This document shows, piece by piece, positions 29,668 through 39,924 of a stretch of 64,000 bases of DNA; position 1 is the first letter of the stretch; each line of letters opens with the position of its first letter. Source of the DNA: Hydnum rufescens UP504 (Eukaryota; Basidiomycota; Agaricomycetes; Cantharellales; Hydnaceae); assembly GCA_014904985.1 (NCBI GenBank), contig MU128981.1, positions 85,604 through 149,603 of the forward strand, in the 5' to 3' direction. Position numbers and translations under genes: made by a program. Below the pieces are notes generated by a model. That model was not told where the DNA came from and made no database searches. It was given only the letters and a program-made list of their open reading frames with translations.

Positions 29668-30956
29668 TGGTTTCTCCTGGCATTCTTAACCCTGTTACAA
29701 GCCCATTGACTTCTGAAGTGTCTGGTGAAGGAGGAGGTCTTGATGTAGCCGGGGCTAGTCCTGCCGGTATCTCAGAGCCGACAGTTCAACCTCAGAACAA
29801 TGCGAATGTTGGCGGCCGGAATGAGGCGCGCGAGATGTTCACTCGGCTTGTCACAGCTAGGAACATCCGCCTCAATCAAGTGATGTCCGAGATGGAGGTC
29901 AACAATGCCGTTAATGATTCGCTTGCCGATTGGGATCTCGCCAAAGGGTTAACTCATGCACCCGACAACCAGCCATCCTCTCCACCCTCCATAACTCTTC
30001 CCGGCAAGTCCAGTACTGCTAAACAGAGCACCACTGAAGTCGGGAGCACTGTCCTAACTTCAAGTGAGGCAGTGATCCAACCAGGCCGGAGTTTCGATGC
30101 CTTGCTGGCTAGTGGGGAGTATGCTGCCCCAGACCTTGTCCGGCATGTTCGTAACTTGCAGTATGCACCTCTCCCCATGTTTGCTGTCAAGGAGATGCGT
30201 GAACGCCGCCTGTCGAATATTGCCTACCCCACAAAAATCGAGGTTGACGTCATAACCTCAAAGAAGAAGACTGTTATCAACACTGATGACTTTGCCACAA
30301 TGGAACGATCTATCACCCGTGATGAATTCATCGAATGTTACAAAGGTTTCACTCGTGTTCATCAGGAAGTCTTTCCAGCAGAGGTGCACAGTGACTTTTG
30401 TCGATACCAGCGATGCCTTTTCCTTCACGAATTCTTCGACCGCCCTGGTTTGTTCAGTGTCATCTCACGCTTTGATGCCTACATGCGTTTGACCTGGATA
30501 CAACCACATGGCCGCTTTGCAATGGATAGTGATGACACCTTTCGAGTCCTGGAGCGATTTGATCGGGAGGTCCGTGAGGAACGTGAGGCGGACACACGTA
30601 GGCGGCTGGATTCCATGGATCGCCCATCTGGTAGTCGTAGGGAGGATGCATATGGGGGTTCTCAGAGGCGCAGTGCCTCCCCTGGCCCGCGGTTTCGTAC
30701 AGGCAATGAGCGTGCTCCCTCCTCTGCTCGTTGCGTCCTCTGTGCAAAGGTGGGACATTTGGCACCAACATGCACTGTCCGTTCCTCCAAGTGCACCTTC
30801 AAGAATGGGGCCCTCACTTCCAAAGCCGACAATCGCCGTGTCTGTTTCTTATTCAACACCGCCAAAGGATGCATTAAAGGTCGTGAGCACAACCATGTCT
30901 GCTCCGTCTGCCTTGCCTCCACACACTCGGCTCAGAAGTGCTCTGTTGCGCTCTGA
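29667..30956 (+). CDS. Gag-like protein of the YR retrotransposon
   Basis: 429 residues, starting at the last base of repeat A1. The first 150 residues are Ser/Pro/Thr-rich. The middle (about 170-310) is helical and charged (NDEFIECYKGFTRVHQE...CRYQRCLFLHEFFDRPG...SVISRFDAYMRLTW), as in capsid-type domains of DIRS elements. The C-terminus has Cys/His clusters: CVLCAKVGHLAPTC and later CSVCLASTHSAQKC, zinc-knuckle-like nucleic-acid binding. Intact. It precedes the pol frame, which overlaps its end in another frame. Confidence 0.8.
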   Translation: MVSPGILNPVTSPLTSEVSGEGGGLDVAGASPAGISEPTVQPQNNANVGGRNEAREMFTRLVTARNIRLNQVMSEMEVNNAVNDSLADWDLAKGLTHAPDNQPSSPPSITLPGKSSTAKQSTTEVGSTVLTSSEAVIQPGRSFDALLASGEYAAPDLVRHVRNLQYAPLPMFAVKEMRERRLSNIAYPTKIEVDVITSKKKTVINTDDFATMERSITRDEFIECYKGFTRVHQEVFPAEVHSDFCRYQRCLFLHEFFDRPGLFSVISRFDAYMRLTWIQPHGRFAMDSDDTFRVLERFDREVREEREADTRRRLDSMDRPSGSRREDAYGGSQRRSASPGPRFRTGNERAPSSARCVLCAKVGHLAPTCTVRSSKCTFKNGALTSKADNRRVCFLFNTAKGCIKGREHNHVCSVCLASTHSAQKCSVAL

Positions 30957-32861
30957 GTCCCCTATAACTCCTCTGCGTGCAGATGCCTTCGCTTCTGCCC
31001 TTGACCATGCTCACTTATCCCTTCATTATCCCACTCTCGTTCATAACATTATTCATGGTTTCCCAATTGGGTTGGATATGCCTCCCATTTCTGTCACATT
31101 CCTTCCCCCCAATCACTACAAAACCTCCGAAGAAGATCAGATTATACAGGCCAAACTGGACAAGGAAGTGGCACTTGGGCGCATGTCTGGCCCTTTCACT
31201 GTTCAGCAGGCTGAACAATTCTATGGGGGTTCTTTCCGGACTGCTCCTCTGGCCATTGTCCCAAAACCAGGTGATGGTCCAGATCGCTGGCGGATGGTCC
31301 AAAATCTCTCCTTCCGGGATCAGTTTGGCATGTCTGTCAATGACTTTATTGATTCTGATGATTTCCCCACCACTTGGGGGACAGCTCAGACTATGGCTGA
31401 CTGGGTGAGTGTCCTGTCTTTTATCCTTTGGTGTTTGCCTTTGGCACACCCAACATGTCCTTTTTGGAATGTTGTCCTTTAAGGCATTGTCTTTGGCATG
31501 CCCGGCGTTGTCTTTGGCACGTTGGCCTTGGGGTGTTAGCCTCTGGCTCACCTCGCATTCCTTGAATGCATTGTCTTTTGGGCATGCCTGACATGGCCTC
31601 TGTCGTCCTGTCCTTGGTTTTGGGCCTTTCCAACTTGCCTTCCTTGGTGCTTACTCTGCCTGCTCAATAGGTGGCTTCTTGCCCTCCTGGGGCCCAAGCT
31701 GCTCAGCTTGATTTTGCTGCTGCCTATCGTCAGATGGCTGTTTTGCGTGCACACCAGCCTTTTCTTGCTGTTATGACCTCTCTGGGGATTTTCCTTGATC
31801 ACTGCAATCCCTTTGGCCTCTCCTCTGCTGCAGGGACCCTTGGTGTTGCCACAGATGCCACTCTCGATATCGTTCGGGCCAACCTTCCAGTCCCTTTCTT
31901 CATCAAGTGGGTGGATGACCTCTTACCAACCCGCATACCAGTATCCGAATCCCCCCCTGGGGTCTACCAATACTCATACGAGCTCATCGACATCATCACG
32001 ATTGTAAAGTCCCTCGGTTGGCTAGTCAATGATATCAAGACCAAAGATTTTGCTTCAACTGTTGTCTATGTAGGGTTTCAATGGGACCTTGCAAACAAGC
32101 ATGTCTCACTACCTGAAAAGAAGCGGTTGAAGCATCTCAAGAAGCTGTTGGATGTTTTGTCCATTATTGATACTACTCATCGCTTGCGGCTTGAACCATT
32201 GGTCAATCTCCAGGGTTCCCTTGCACATATCTGTTTCGTCTATCGTGATGGTCGCTCCAGAATGCCATCTCTTCACCATTTCATTGCATCTTTCAGCACC
32301 AATGTTTTCATCTCTCGCTTCCCCCCCCCACGCCTCATCACTGATTTGACTTGGTGGCGGATGGCCTTGGAGTCCCCCAACTTTTTGCGCCCTATTGGAT
32401 TCCGACCGATTGTCAATCTTGACATCTATGTTGATGCCTCCACCTCTTGGGGTATCAGTCTGGTTGTTGGGTTCCTTTGGCGTGCCTGGCAGCTCCTCCC
32501 AGGCTGGCAGGCTGAGGGTCGCAAAATTGGATGGGCAGAGAGCATTGCCTTGGAATTTGCTGTCATGGAGGCAGCAGCACGCAGCTTACATGATGTTCGT
32601 GTTCTTGTTCACAGCGACAATAAAGGTTCCATTGGTCAATACATCCATGGCCGGAGCCGCAATCCCTTCATCAATGAATCCATCATACGCACTTCCTCAA
32701 TCACAAGGGATGCAAACTTTGATATCCTCCTTGAATATGTCGAATCATCAGAGAATCGCGCTGATGCAGCCTCGCGTGGGGTGCTGCCGGACGATGCCTC
32801 TCGTCTGCCTTGCATCTTCCGGATCCCGGAAGCTTTAATGTGCTTCTTACGTGATGTTTAA
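30956..32861 (+). CDS. Reverse transcriptase / RNase H of the YR retrotransposon (one intron)
   Basis: Exon 1 (start uncertain, within the long frame 30508-31404) carries FRTAPLAIVPKPGDGPDRWRM and QNLSFR, the first RT motifs. An intron at 31405-31670 (GTGAGT...CAATAG, 266 bp) is followed by exon 2 with QLDFAAAYRQMAVL, GIFLDHCNPFGLSSAAGT, and the catalytic FIKWVDDLLP. RNase H follows: LDIYVDASTSWGIS, WAESIALEFAVMEAA, VLVHSDNKGSIGQY and SENRADAASRG. The DIRS-type RT-RH fusion is clear. The intron is unusual: it carries GC-rich imperfect repeats (CTTTGGCA, TTGGCATGCC). Translation start relative to gag is unresolved. Confidence 0.85.
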
Positions 32862-34106
32862 TAGTGAACATGACATGCCAGTCACATCTGGCAGCTCTGC
32901 ATCTCAAGACAGTCCCCCTCGCTCCTCGACCATGACCGTTGCGGAACTGTATCCACGCCTTGATTTGCGGCCCAAAGGTCGAAAACCCCATGCTTCTGCC
33001 CCCCCTCTCCTTCCTCATCCTCATCGTCCTAATGTCCAGGGACGTGATCGCTTAGCATTCTGGACGTCTCCTGCTGCCCGTTCCCATCGTGAGAAACTTC
33101 ACATGTCAGCCACTGTGGCTGATCGACTTGCTCTTGATTCTCTTCTTGAAAACTCCCTTTCCAAAGGGACTCTCTCCACCTACGGCTCTGGCCTTGCACA
33201 CTGGCAGTCCTGGTGTGATAGCAGACACATCCCTGAGGATGATCGTCTGCCTGCTTCTTCCACCAACTTAGCCCTCTTCCTTGCCTCACTTTCTCACACC
33301 AGCCAGCCCAAGATTGCCAATGCCATGAGTGCCCTCCATCATTGGCATGACCTCAATGGTCAGCCCTGGCATGGAAATGATCCCTTCATTCTTAAAATAC
33401 GGCGTGCTGCTTCAGCCTTTGTTCCACCCCCAGTATTGCGGCCCACAAGGCCCCCGTGTTACCTCAGCACCTTATGGCCTTGCGTAACATGCTCAATTTC
33501 AATGATACCTTCGACTCCGCTGTGTTTTCATTAGCCACATGTGCCTTCTGGGGTGTCTGCCGCCTTGGCGAGCTCACTGTTCCAGGTGTTGCAGCATTCA
33601 ACCCCAAGCAGCATGTTACCCGGGCTTCCACAGCCATCTTCTCCTCCTATGGTGATCCACCCATTCGATCTGCAAAGTTCCACCTGCCATGGACCAAAAC
33701 TGAAAAGTTTCATGGTGCCAATATCTCCCTCACTGCCATAGCTGGCCCCCTATGTCCCGTTGTTGCCTTGGAACATCACCTCTTATCCAATGCTGGTTTA
33801 CCCAACTCAGCTCAATTCTTTGCATACCGGACCCCTGTGGGGCATCTCCCCATGGTCAAAGCCACCTTCTTGGCTCGGTGTGCTGAGATTTTTGTTGCTG
33901 TGGGGCTTCCACCTATCAATGGCCACAGTTTTCGCATTGGGGGCGCCACTGAACACCTCCGCCGTGGCCTGTCTATTGACCTGTTGAAGATACAGGGCCG
34001 TTGGAAGTCTGATGCATTTCAGCGATACCTGCGGAAGACGGATGAGATTTTGTCATTCAATATCAACCGCCAGGATGTTCAACATCATCTCCAGGTTCAT
34101 CATTGA
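32851..34106 (+). CDS. Tyrosine recombinase of the YR retrotransposon (one frameshift)
   Basis: Starts overlapping the end of the RT frame. N-terminal core-binding part has KGTLSTYGSGLAHWQSWC and LALFLASLSH. Catalytic half: CRLGELTVPG (Arg of motif I), GHSFRIGGATEHLRRGL (His-x2-Arg) and GRWKSDAFQRYLRK (nucleophile Tyr). It integrates the circular intermediate. The two halves are in different frames: 33534 ends the first, and VLPQHLMALRNML begins the second. The shift falls at the C run near 33450 (AGGCCCCCGTG) and equals one base. This is either a disabling mutation or a sequencing error. Confidence 0.85.
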
Positions 34107-34257
34107 GGGCAATGGTTCCTTTCCTTGTAAAATGGACTAAATGGACTAAATGTACTTATATCTGCCTCTCTTCTGCTATTCATTCTGTGTCATGTCTGCT
34201 AGATGGGTTTCATAGTCGCGGTGCCACACGACTCTGGGTGTGCCCTTGGCCACCTTT

Positions 34258-34659
34258 GGGTCTCACAGTCGTGTGCCCTGCATTTCGCGCTCCAAGGTTC
34301 CAGCCCAATAGGTCTGGTTCCCTTCCCCCACCTAGCTGTGACCAGGAATGAGCTATTATCTAACTGCCGGAGTCTGAGAACGAGGCACGAGTATCAGACT
34401 CACAGTTAGATAAGCGAGTGGTTTGAGTCACACTTCTCCGCTTCAACTTCTGAGACTCAAACCGCTCAAGCAAGAATCCTATCATCCTAAGCACCCGCCC
34501 TCCTCCCTTTTGCTCCCCCTCCTTGGTCCACAAAACAATGTGCCTTATGTAAGGGTCTCACAGTCGTGTGCCCTGCATTTCGCGCTCCAAGGTTCCAGCC
34601 CAATAGGTCTGGTTCCCTTCCCCCACCTAGCTGTGACCAGGAATGAGCTATTATCTAAC
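34258..34659 (+). repeat. Split direct repeats B1-A2-B2
   Basis: B1 34258-34364 and B2 34553-34659 both begin GGGTCTCACAGTCGTGTG and end GAGCTATTATCTAAC. A2 34366-34493 lies between them, followed by a 59-bp spacer. Confidence 0.92.
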
Positions 34660-35063
34660 TTATCAAAATGTTCCCAGACATCATCATCTGCACCACAGTG
34701 TGTATTTTGTAATCATTTACATAAGTTGACCAAACTTAATTTAGATCACCCTTTGTACAAGGCCTGGAGCTGTTCCCACACCTCCTTTGCCTTCAATCCA
34801 GCCTTAATCTGGCCAAATACCATATCTGGAACTGAGCCTGCCACTAGTTGTTTTACCATGGCCTTGTCCCTTCTCCATCTTGCTTCTGGCATAAGCCCAT
34901 CTACTGTACCAGCCCCAGAATAATCTGACCTAATCATGTCATTCAAAAGGTGCTCAAGTAGCCCCTTGGCATCCAGAGCCCACATAATTTGGTCATGGTA
35001 TGTGATCCAATTGGCCCCATCTGCTGCTAATTTCATTATCCTGATCTTGAATTCATTGCTCAT
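34660..35063 (-). pseudogene. Ty1/copia gag N-terminus
   Basis: Minus strand from ATG at 35063: EFKIRIMKLAADGANWITYHDQI, then LLNDMI, then GQIKAGLKAKEVWEQLQAL. This is the usual start of fungal copia gag (DUF4219/UBN2 type; the 'NWxxW/Y...' opening). Two TGA stops follow (after YKG and after LCK) before the frame meets the YR element. It continues on the other side at 29537. The LTR expected upstream (above 35064) was not identified. Confidence 0.8.
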
Positions 35064-36060
35064 AGCTGTAAGGTGTTACAGGTAGTGTCAAAGATATAGG
35101 GTAAATGTTTTTTATTATGGGAGCAGTGATGGGCCCATAACCTAGTGTGAGGCTACAGATGATAATGATATTTCCCCTGATGACTAAGCAGACATGAGCA
35201 TATTCGATAGACTGGAGAGCCCTAGTTGCTCAGGTGAATTAGCAGGAAGGATATTATTAGAGAGTCCTTAGATCTGTAGGTGAGCTCAAGCTTCCCTTTG
35301 ATACTATGTACAGGATATTAAAGAAACTACAGGAGAATAGTAGAATGTTTGGGTGCTATACTACTGGCACCAACAAGAAAGATATAGAATGTTCTCTTAG
35401 GTATATTATTACCATAAGAGGGTGGTAGGAGAGTCACACTTGATACAGCATTAAGTTCAAATAGGGGTATTGCCACTTTGGGCTGATTATATAATTAACT
35501 CTTTATTTTTATTCCAACATGGGATCAGTGTAATGTACCTCTTGGTGGAATATAGTGGACTGGACACAGGCATGCACACCAAGAGGAATCATCAGGACCT
35601 CAATCCAGAAACAAAACACCAAAAATCACTCACTAGTGCATACCCATACATGTGACTGGTTTCATCATTCTCCGGAGTGGGCAGCCTCCTTGCACTCCAT
35701 CAAGTGCTCACTCAGCTTCTTCTTCTCTGCATCTGCATGATCTGGAAGAATTGAGAGAAGTGTGCACTCTTACACACTGTTGCTTCATGGTCTGATGGCT
35801 GGCAAAAAAGTCTGTGAATACACTTGTCCTTCCCAAGTCCGATCCATATTATCTGAATGAGAAGAAATCACTAGCAGCCCCAGGATGCATCCAAAGATAT
35901 CTTTGTGCTAGCAAATGGAATGTGGAGGAAGCCAAGCAATGTATCCACAACATGCTCTTATAAAGTCTCCAGTCAAAAATGATCCTCCCGGTCAATGTAC
36001 ATGAAAATATGAACCCATGTACTACTAGTTGTGAAACACAAACCATCACTCCATGCCTGT
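35064..36060. other. CpG-poor stretch, no gene seen
   Basis: About 1 kb upstream of the copia gag. It should hold the copia leader and 5' LTR, but I could not fix LTR ends or find a partner copy. Short open frames only. Confidence 0.5.
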
Positions 36061-36096
36061 CATTAGAGTCGGGGACTGGCGCTTGCCGCCGCTACC
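36060..36096 (+). repeat. 33-bp inverted repeat, left copy
   Basis: AGAGTCGGGGACTGGCGC then TTGCCGCCGCTACC. Its imperfect inverse lies at 46199-46231. This point is also the border between CpG-poor and CpG-rich DNA. Confidence 0.7.
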
Positions 36097-36189
36097 GATG
36101 CAGTCATGTGATTTATTTGGTAGCTTAACGAACAATTCAATCAGTTACACATGGAGCGCTATTCAAAGGGGTCCCAGCCTCTATATAGA

Positions 36190-36717
36190 GGCTGGTTGAG
36201 GACCTGCCTAGCTGTGCGTCGCAAGACGGCTTTCCTGTTGAACACGCTCCTCCTGCAAGAGGGGTCCTCACCAGAAGAAGCTCATCCCATAGAACTGCCC
36301 CCATCCGTACACACCAACCTTCCGTCGCACTTTCCCCCCTCCACACCAACAACAACAAATGGTACGACCCGCGCAGCATTCCAATCGTTAGGAATTCTGA
36401 CCACCCTCCTACACTCTCTTGTTTCCCCTGTTCCGCACGGACCCGACGGGGACGGGGTCCCCGATGTCGATTTCGAAGAGAAATCGATCCGTGTTATCCT
36501 CACATTCGTACAGCTCGAGTCGTCCTCGCCCTCACCAACGTTGAAAGGGCAATATGGATTGAACGAGGAGCAAAGAGGTCTTTTGGCCCAGCTATTGAAG
36601 AGCACAGGAAGGAAAGTGGACTGGTGCGATGGAACCTCGTGGAGGAAGAGTGGGCCACATTGGAAGCATCGTTGTAGTGGATTACATCATTTATCTCACT
36701 TCTTTTTGGAGCGGTGA
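36190..36717 (+). pseudogene. FES1: Hsp70 nucleotide-exchange factor FES1, C-terminal fragment
   Basis: The frame carries LAVRRKTAFLLNTLLLQEG and, after a Ser/Pro-rich linker, LGILTTLLHSLVSPVPHGPDGDG, DFEEKSIRVILTF and GLNEEQRGLLAQLL. These match the last armadillo repeat and tail of fungal FES1, the cytosolic factor that releases ADP from Hsp70 (HSPBP1 family). The start of the family's protein (about 200 residues of armadillo repeats) is missing. Similarity begins near 36190, only about 130 bp from the transposon border at 36060. Either insertion cut the gene or this is a duplicated fragment. No upstream promoter visible, so probably not functional. Confidence 0.72.
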
Positions 36718-36719
36718 GA

Positions 36720-37590
36720 GGATGGTCTTGTCTGATGAATGCTATCCATGAGTCAGATTAATAGAGATTATGCTCGAGCCTGAGTAAGGGCGGCGAGGTA
36801 TAACATTAATTGGTACAGACTTTCACTGCCAACTATGGGTGACCGGACGTGTGACTTCTTATCGATCTGTGCTACCGTTGCATTTTATCTGCCCCTGTTT
36901 GCCACAATCTGTTGTGAAGCAGGTATAAGTGAATATATGATCACCACCATCCTCTCCACTACCAAGTTGCTCTGATGAAAATTGTATCGCGTTCAAGCCC
37001 ACACACACAGGTATATATACTCATTTACTTTTCCCCAGCCCTGCGACGTCCTCATGGGCGTCGTCACGCCATTTCACGCGCCCAGGTCAATTCTATGGCA
37101 GTTCCTCACCCAAATTAGGCCTTGTTTGGAATGTTCGCCTGACATCGTCCGGACAGAAGTGACTGCTCTCGCCTTTACTTCGCGTGGTTGATGATACGCT
37201 GCCGCCTTGTCGGGCAACTGCTGTAAAGCAACCCATTCTGTTGCTGGCAATCGTCAAAACCCACTCCTAGTGCCGGACTTTCCTCTGTCTGATCTCTCTA
37301 TGCGCTCAAGGCCACTGTGGCCTAGTGGCAAATCATACCTCGTGTTCCCTTCGCGCTTGACTGAAACAAGACAATAGAAATACAGTATCACTTACTGCTC
37401 TGGATTAATAATGTATACTTGATTGGAATGAGGTTCAGTGCAGTCCGATTTACTTACTGTAAGAACTAGTTCTTCTGATCACTGCGTCCTCGTCCCTGCT
37501 TATTGCCTCAAAACGGCCGTCAGAGCAAACCAGGCGTCTTTTGGTCTAGGGGGTATTCAAAAACATACAAAGCCCGTCTTTCTCTCTCAA
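36720..37590. other. Intergenic, no gene seen
   Basis: Ordinary CpG-containing sequence. Short frames only. A stretch near 37310 (GTGGCCTAGTGGCAAATC) looks like the start of a tRNA but no T-arm or acceptor pairing follows. Confidence 0.5.
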
Positions 37591-37592
37591 GT

Positions 37593-38379
37593 CTAGCGAG
37601 TCCAAGAAGTTAGTTTCTGGGTGACGAAAACGCCATAGGACCAGTCTCCACGATCGAGAGCGGTGCTTTCCCGGTTCCAAACGTAAACCCAAGCAGGTAC
37701 TTCGCTGGGACTTGGGATTCGCCGAGGAGGGGCGGGTTCGGCTCTGCCTGAGGGTGGATTTTCTGGAACTGGCCAAGCGCAGAGACCACGACCTTCTCTC
37801 TGACATACTCCTGTGGAGAATCCAGTCAGACGAAGAACGAGTGAGTACATTATCTTTCAAAGTACATTGACTTACGTCTCCTTCGAATGAATCCAAATAG
37901 GACAGGTCTAGTGAGGTAAGCCCCTGAACGAGTACGCCGCGAACAGATGGCGATTGCGCTTTGGACGATGGTTCATCAGAAGACCCGGACGCGATGATAG
38001 CCGGATAGTCTTCGCCTTTCACGAGGCGTCTTATATAAGACTAGGATAGCCCTCAGAAAATAATTCGATCAAGTCTTGCATCTTGGCACTCACATATAGT
38101 ACGGCGGGCACCGTCACAAGATGAGAGCCGTCATTCCGAATGACCCGACGCAACACCTATATACGGGTTCCGAGCGCCATCAATAGATGAGGCGACGCAA
38201 GTCTAATCGGGGGAAGGGGGGGCCTTAACTACCGGATGCATGAGCGTTCCGTAGAAAAAGGCACTCTGCAAATGAAGGCCACCCTCTTGTAGTGACGGTG
38301 TCACAGGCACCACGAAGGGCTCGACAGGACTCCCGGTATTAGGTTGTGATGAGGCTGCGATCTGTTCCCCAAAGGACAT
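37593..38379 (-). CDS. AIG2-like / gamma-glutamylcyclotransferase-fold protein
   Basis: Minus strand, four exons: 38379-38233, 38156-38094, 38040-37876, 37810-37593. GT-AG introns join in frame to give MSFGEQIAAS...SAFFYGTLMHP, VLRRVIRNDGSHLVTVPAVLY, RRLVKGEDYPAIIASG and VRGVLVQGLTSLDLSYLDSFEGD, EYVREKVVVS. YGTLMHP is the substrate-loop motif of the GGCT/AIG2 fold, and LDxFEGxEYVRE is its catalytic-Glu region. Fungal members are cytosolic and act on gamma-glutamyl or related amide bonds. The expected ending (VYVWNRESTALDRGDWSYGVFVTQKL) is one base out of frame with EYVREKVVV in exon 4, so this copy carries a frameshift or the sequence has an indel near 37700-37790. Confidence 0.8.
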
Positions 38380-38451
38380 GCTAACGTAGCAGCGTAAACG
38401 AACTAGGTCTGGGAAGAGATATCCAGCGAAATGACACGTGACAGGAAAATG

Positions 38452-39346
38452 TCATGGACCAATTATGGTGATTGGTGGCTCAAGACATAAGGGAGAAACT
38501 GGTCCACAATATTGGGTACTGAAGTAACTCATCCATGTGAGAAATCCTGAAGCCGACTGCGTGCGGGTGACTTGAAGCGGTAAACTCCGCTTCACCTCCA
38601 CAACCTTGGTGGGTTGCGCGTATTTCGCTTGTGCGGAGTTTCCGGCAAAATCGTCTAGGAGTATAATATAACTGAGCATCTCTACCCGGATCTCACCTCG
38701 AGTGGGGATCATTTAAGTCTCGTCGAACAAATTGTTTCTATTCCAACGATTTCACTCTGCCGCCAGCAAGATGGCATTTCCCCAAGCTCAAAAGCAGTTC
38801 TTGGCCTCCTCTGTTGGTCCTTGTCATCCACTCGGAGGTTACATAGTGCTTATGTGCCCATGGATAGGAGTTTGCTGTGATCGGCGCATCCACCAATAAG
38901 GAGAAATATGGTTCGAGAGTGTTGAAGTGGTACGTTGATCGCAAGAAGCCAGTGACCCCCATCCATCCGGTAAGGGTCAATCACTGTTATGTGCATCGGG
39001 AAACCAACTAATTGGTTTTTTGTTGACATGGACTGATTCATAATGTAGAAAGAATAAACGCTCGAAGGTATTAGCACGATTCGATCTGTACGGGACCTGA
39101 AGTCGCCCAAGACCACGTCCCTTAGCATTATCACCCCTCCAAGTGTACGCTGCATTGCCTGTACAGCCATGACCGCGCGTGATTCTTATAAAGTTGCCTC
39201 CTATCTTCAAGATTACCCTCGGTGTCCTTCGGGATGTCAAGGACCTCGATATCCCCGCTGTGTGGATCCAACCTGGAGCCGAAGACGATGCTGTCAAAAG
39301 CTACATTGACGAAGCTGGTCTGTCCTTTCGGCAATTGTAGTTTCAC
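38452..39346 (-). CDS. Possible small multi-exon gene, unrecognised
   Basis: Minus-strand pieces MKLQLPKGQTSFVNVAFDSI...DPHSGDIEVLDIPKD (39346 on), then other open pieces (VYSFYIMNQS; DGGHWLLAINVP; EIRVEMLSYIILLDD...AKYAQPTKVVEV) separated by possible introns. They are suggestive of a coding gene, but I could not fix splice sites that keep one frame, and no family is recognised. It lies between the GGCT-like and dehydrogenase genes, pointing away from the latter. Confidence 0.3.
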
Positions 39347-39359
39347 GGTTAAACCTCAA

Positions 39360-39920
39360 TTCATGTTTAACCTCTAGGTCTAGCCGACAGGGTCGTTTTG
39401 GGTGGCCCCTGCATTCTCGTGTCGGGGGATGATATCGTTCGCTCTCTGCTGTAATGGTGGGTCGAAAATTGTGTACCTGTGTGGCGCCCTTCCCATTGTT
39501 TGTGCCTAGGCGTGATTAATGTGTATTATGTCATCGCCACCATTCTCCGGCGGGCAGCATCCGTCTCTGCTTACCCACAAGCTCTGCAATATTCTTTCCT
39601 TGAGATCACAATGTGAGCATCTTGGATCCGCCTGATATCCAGCCACATTTCACTTGAACGGTGTCGCACCCGAAGTGCTCATGACCCCGAGCGTACGTCG
39701 TGTTGTGCGACCGATGGAGCAGCTGTTCGGCACAGATGATCGGGTTTTAGTTAATTTCCGTTATTATCTCATAATAATCGCGTCATTCTAATCGAAGCTT
39801 CGGACTTAGGACTTAACTGCCATATATGGAGATCAACTGCGAAGATAGCCACGAGACTGGGAAGGAGTTCGGGGCTCCCATGATGGTTTGTAAGTCGGGA
39901 TGGATGCGCGGCTTACGAAT
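39360..39920. promoter_or_regulatory. Intergenic, divergent promoter space
   Basis: About 0.55 kb between the uncertain minus-strand gene and the plus-strand dehydrogenase. It must contain the dehydrogenase promoter. No specific motif is claimed. Confidence 0.4.
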
Positions 39921-39924
39921 ATAA

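Larger units (their letters stand above)
29540..34659 (+). mobile_element. Tyrosine-recombinase retrotransposon (DIRS order, PAT/Ngaro-like)
   Basis: Split direct repeats: A1 29540-29667; B1 34258-34364; A2 34366-34493 (identical to A1 by eye); B2 34553-34659 (identical to B1). This A1 - genes - B1 A2 B2 order is diagnostic of PAT/Ngaro-type elements, which circularise and integrate with a tyrosine recombinase and make no target duplication. It carries gag-like, RT/RNase H and recombinase genes. CpG is abundant, unlike the host copia relic, and the repeats are unmutated, so insertion is recent. It lies within the copia gag: the protein sequence continues from HFDK (right flank) to LVDLKEQ (left flank). 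Confidence 0.93.

Noticed and set aside
30508..31551. Long minus-strand frames over gag and RT of the YR element
   Set aside because: They are shadows of the plus-strand frames, which carry clear RT, RNase H and zinc-knuckle motifs.
37300..37370. Possible tRNA (GTGGCCTAGTGGCAAATC)
   Set aside because: No T-arm with TTCGA and no acceptor-stem pairing at the right distance.
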